A stretch of 6,316 nt of DNA, from positions 1 to 6,316 of the forward strand of contig JAICMT010000094.1 in NCBI GenBank assembly GCA_025929125.1. Direction: 5' to 3'. Every line of letters starts with the position of its first letter. The stretch's first letter is position 1. Positions 5,582 to 6,316 of the stretch are shown one piece after another. This stretch comes from Acidobacteriaceae bacterium. GTDB lineage: Bacteria > Acidobacteriota > Terriglobia > Terriglobales > Acidobacteriaceae. The notes beneath the pieces are model-generated. The model was not told the DNA's origin. It made no database searches and saw only the letters and a list, made by a program, of their open reading frames with translations. A program made the translations under genes and the position numbers.

Positions 5582-6316
5582 TTATCCGATTTCCACACTA
5601 TGGTCGGCGAGACCCACCGGCAGAACTGCGCCCGCGGCAGTAAGTTTATCGGCGCACTTGGGCACGATGCCGGTGGCGTAGAATCGCCCCCGAACCTTGC
5701 CGTTCGCGCCAATTCCCTTCTTCTCGAACAGGAAGATGTCCTGCATGCTGACCACGTCTGAAAAGGCGCCGGTGAGCTCAGTGATGTGCGTGATGCGGCG
5801 CGAGCCGTCGCTCATACGGGAAGCCTGCACGATGATGTGCACGGCGGCTGCCACCTGGGCGCGGATTGCTTTCTCTGTCAGCTTCACTTCGCCCATCATG
5901 GCCATGGTCTCCAAACGGGCCAGAGCGTCGCGGGGCGTGTTGGAGTGGATGGTCGCGAGCGAGCCGTCGTGGCCGGTGTTCATGGCCTGCAACATGTCCA
6001 GAGTTTCTTCACCGCGGACTTCGCCGAGGATCACGCGATCGGGACGCATACGCAGTGCATTGATGACGAGCTCACGCTGGCGGATGGCGCCCTTGCCTTC
6101 CACGTTGGGAGGGCGGGTTTCCAGGCGCACCACGTGATCCTGGCGCAGCTTCAGTTCGGCCGAGTCCTCGATGGTAACGATGCGCTCCTTCTCCGAGATG
6201 AAGCTGGAGAGCGTATTGAGCAGCGTCGTCTTACCGGAACCGGTTCCACCGGAGATGATGATATTCAGCCGGGCCTTCACACAGCCTTTCAGAAATTCCA
6301 TCATGGGCGGAGTCAG
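5582..6316 (-). CDS. tadA: TadA/CpaF-type pilus assembly ATPase, partial (C-terminal half; start lies beyond the right edge)
   Basis: This is the hexameric secretion ATPase of the Tad/Flp pilus system (type II/IV secretion ATPase family). It acts on the cytoplasmic side of the inner membrane and powers pilin assembly through TadB/TadC. The frame is open to the right edge: codons for L-T-P-P precede the first in-window Met at 6304, so that Met is internal. CpaF proteins usually carry some 200 further N-terminal residues. Counting from that Met, Walker [10 protein letters not shown] is at residues 19-27 (about 6224-6250), an acidic stretch TIEDSAEL is at 44-51, Walker B VILGEVRG with Glu95 is at 91-98, and the His box [13 protein letters not shown] is at 110-122. 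The order and spacing are normal for CpaF and nothing looks broken. It ends with TAA at 5582-5584. The tadB Shine-Dalgarno sequence directly adjoins this stop, which suggests translational coupling. Assignment to TadA/CpaF rather than a PilB/GspE ATPase rests on the [18 protein letters not shown] signature and on the adjacent tadB and tadC. Confidence 0.95.
   Translation of the reverse strand: MTPPMMEFLKGCVKARLNIIISGGTGSGKTTLLNTLSSFISEKERIVTIEDSAELKLRQDHVVRLETRPPNVEGKGAIRQRELVINALRMRPDRVILGEVRGEETLDMLQAMNTGHDGSLATIHSNTPRDALARLETMAMMGEVKLTEKAIRAQVAAAVHIIVQASRMSDGSRRITHITELTGAFSDVVSMQDIFLFEKKGIGANGKVRGRFYATGIVPKCADKLTAAGAVLPVGLADHSVEIG

Overview
This 6.3 kb, GC-rich window carries eight genes I can support, all on the minus strand, so transcription runs from right to left. 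The gene set suggests a Gram-negative bacterium, because it has Tad pilus genes and an outer-membrane PagL-type lipid A deacylase. A member of the Acidobacteriota (Koribacter/Terriglobus-like) is my best guess. That is an inference from the style of the proteins and the gene mix, not something the sequence proves.

Right part (about 3695-6316): the end of a Tad (tight adherence / Flp pilus) assembly operon. It has the C-terminal half of the ATPase TadA/CpaF, cut by the window edge, then the inner-membrane platform proteins TadB and TadC. The genes are tightly coupled: 11 nt between tadA and tadB, and 1 nt between tadB and a GTG-started tadC. TadA would power pilus assembly through the TadB/TadC membrane platform.

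Middle part (2046-3694): after tadC comes a 231-nt non-coding leader. It precedes a very small, easily missed gene at 3371-3463, with a textbook AGGAGG ribosome-binding site and 30 codons for a one-helix membrane peptide. A DUF192 protein follows 51 nt later, then a 167-nt gap containing an extended -10 promoter, then yebC (translation factor/regulator family). A strong hairpin terminator at 1998-2023 closes yebC.

Left part (242-1958): a two-gene unit with a 4-nt spacer. First is a PagL-like outer-membrane lipid A 3-O-deacylase with a TTG start, whose catalytic motif keeps His and Ser but has Asn where the P. aeruginosa enzyme has Glu. Second is ftcD, glutamate formimidoyltransferase of histidine degradation. 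Positions 1-241 hold no gene I can support.

I see no mobile element, CRISPR array, tRNA or rRNA. The most interesting items are the unannotated 30-aa membrane peptide with its long leader at the Tad operon end, and the altered active site of the PagL-like protein.
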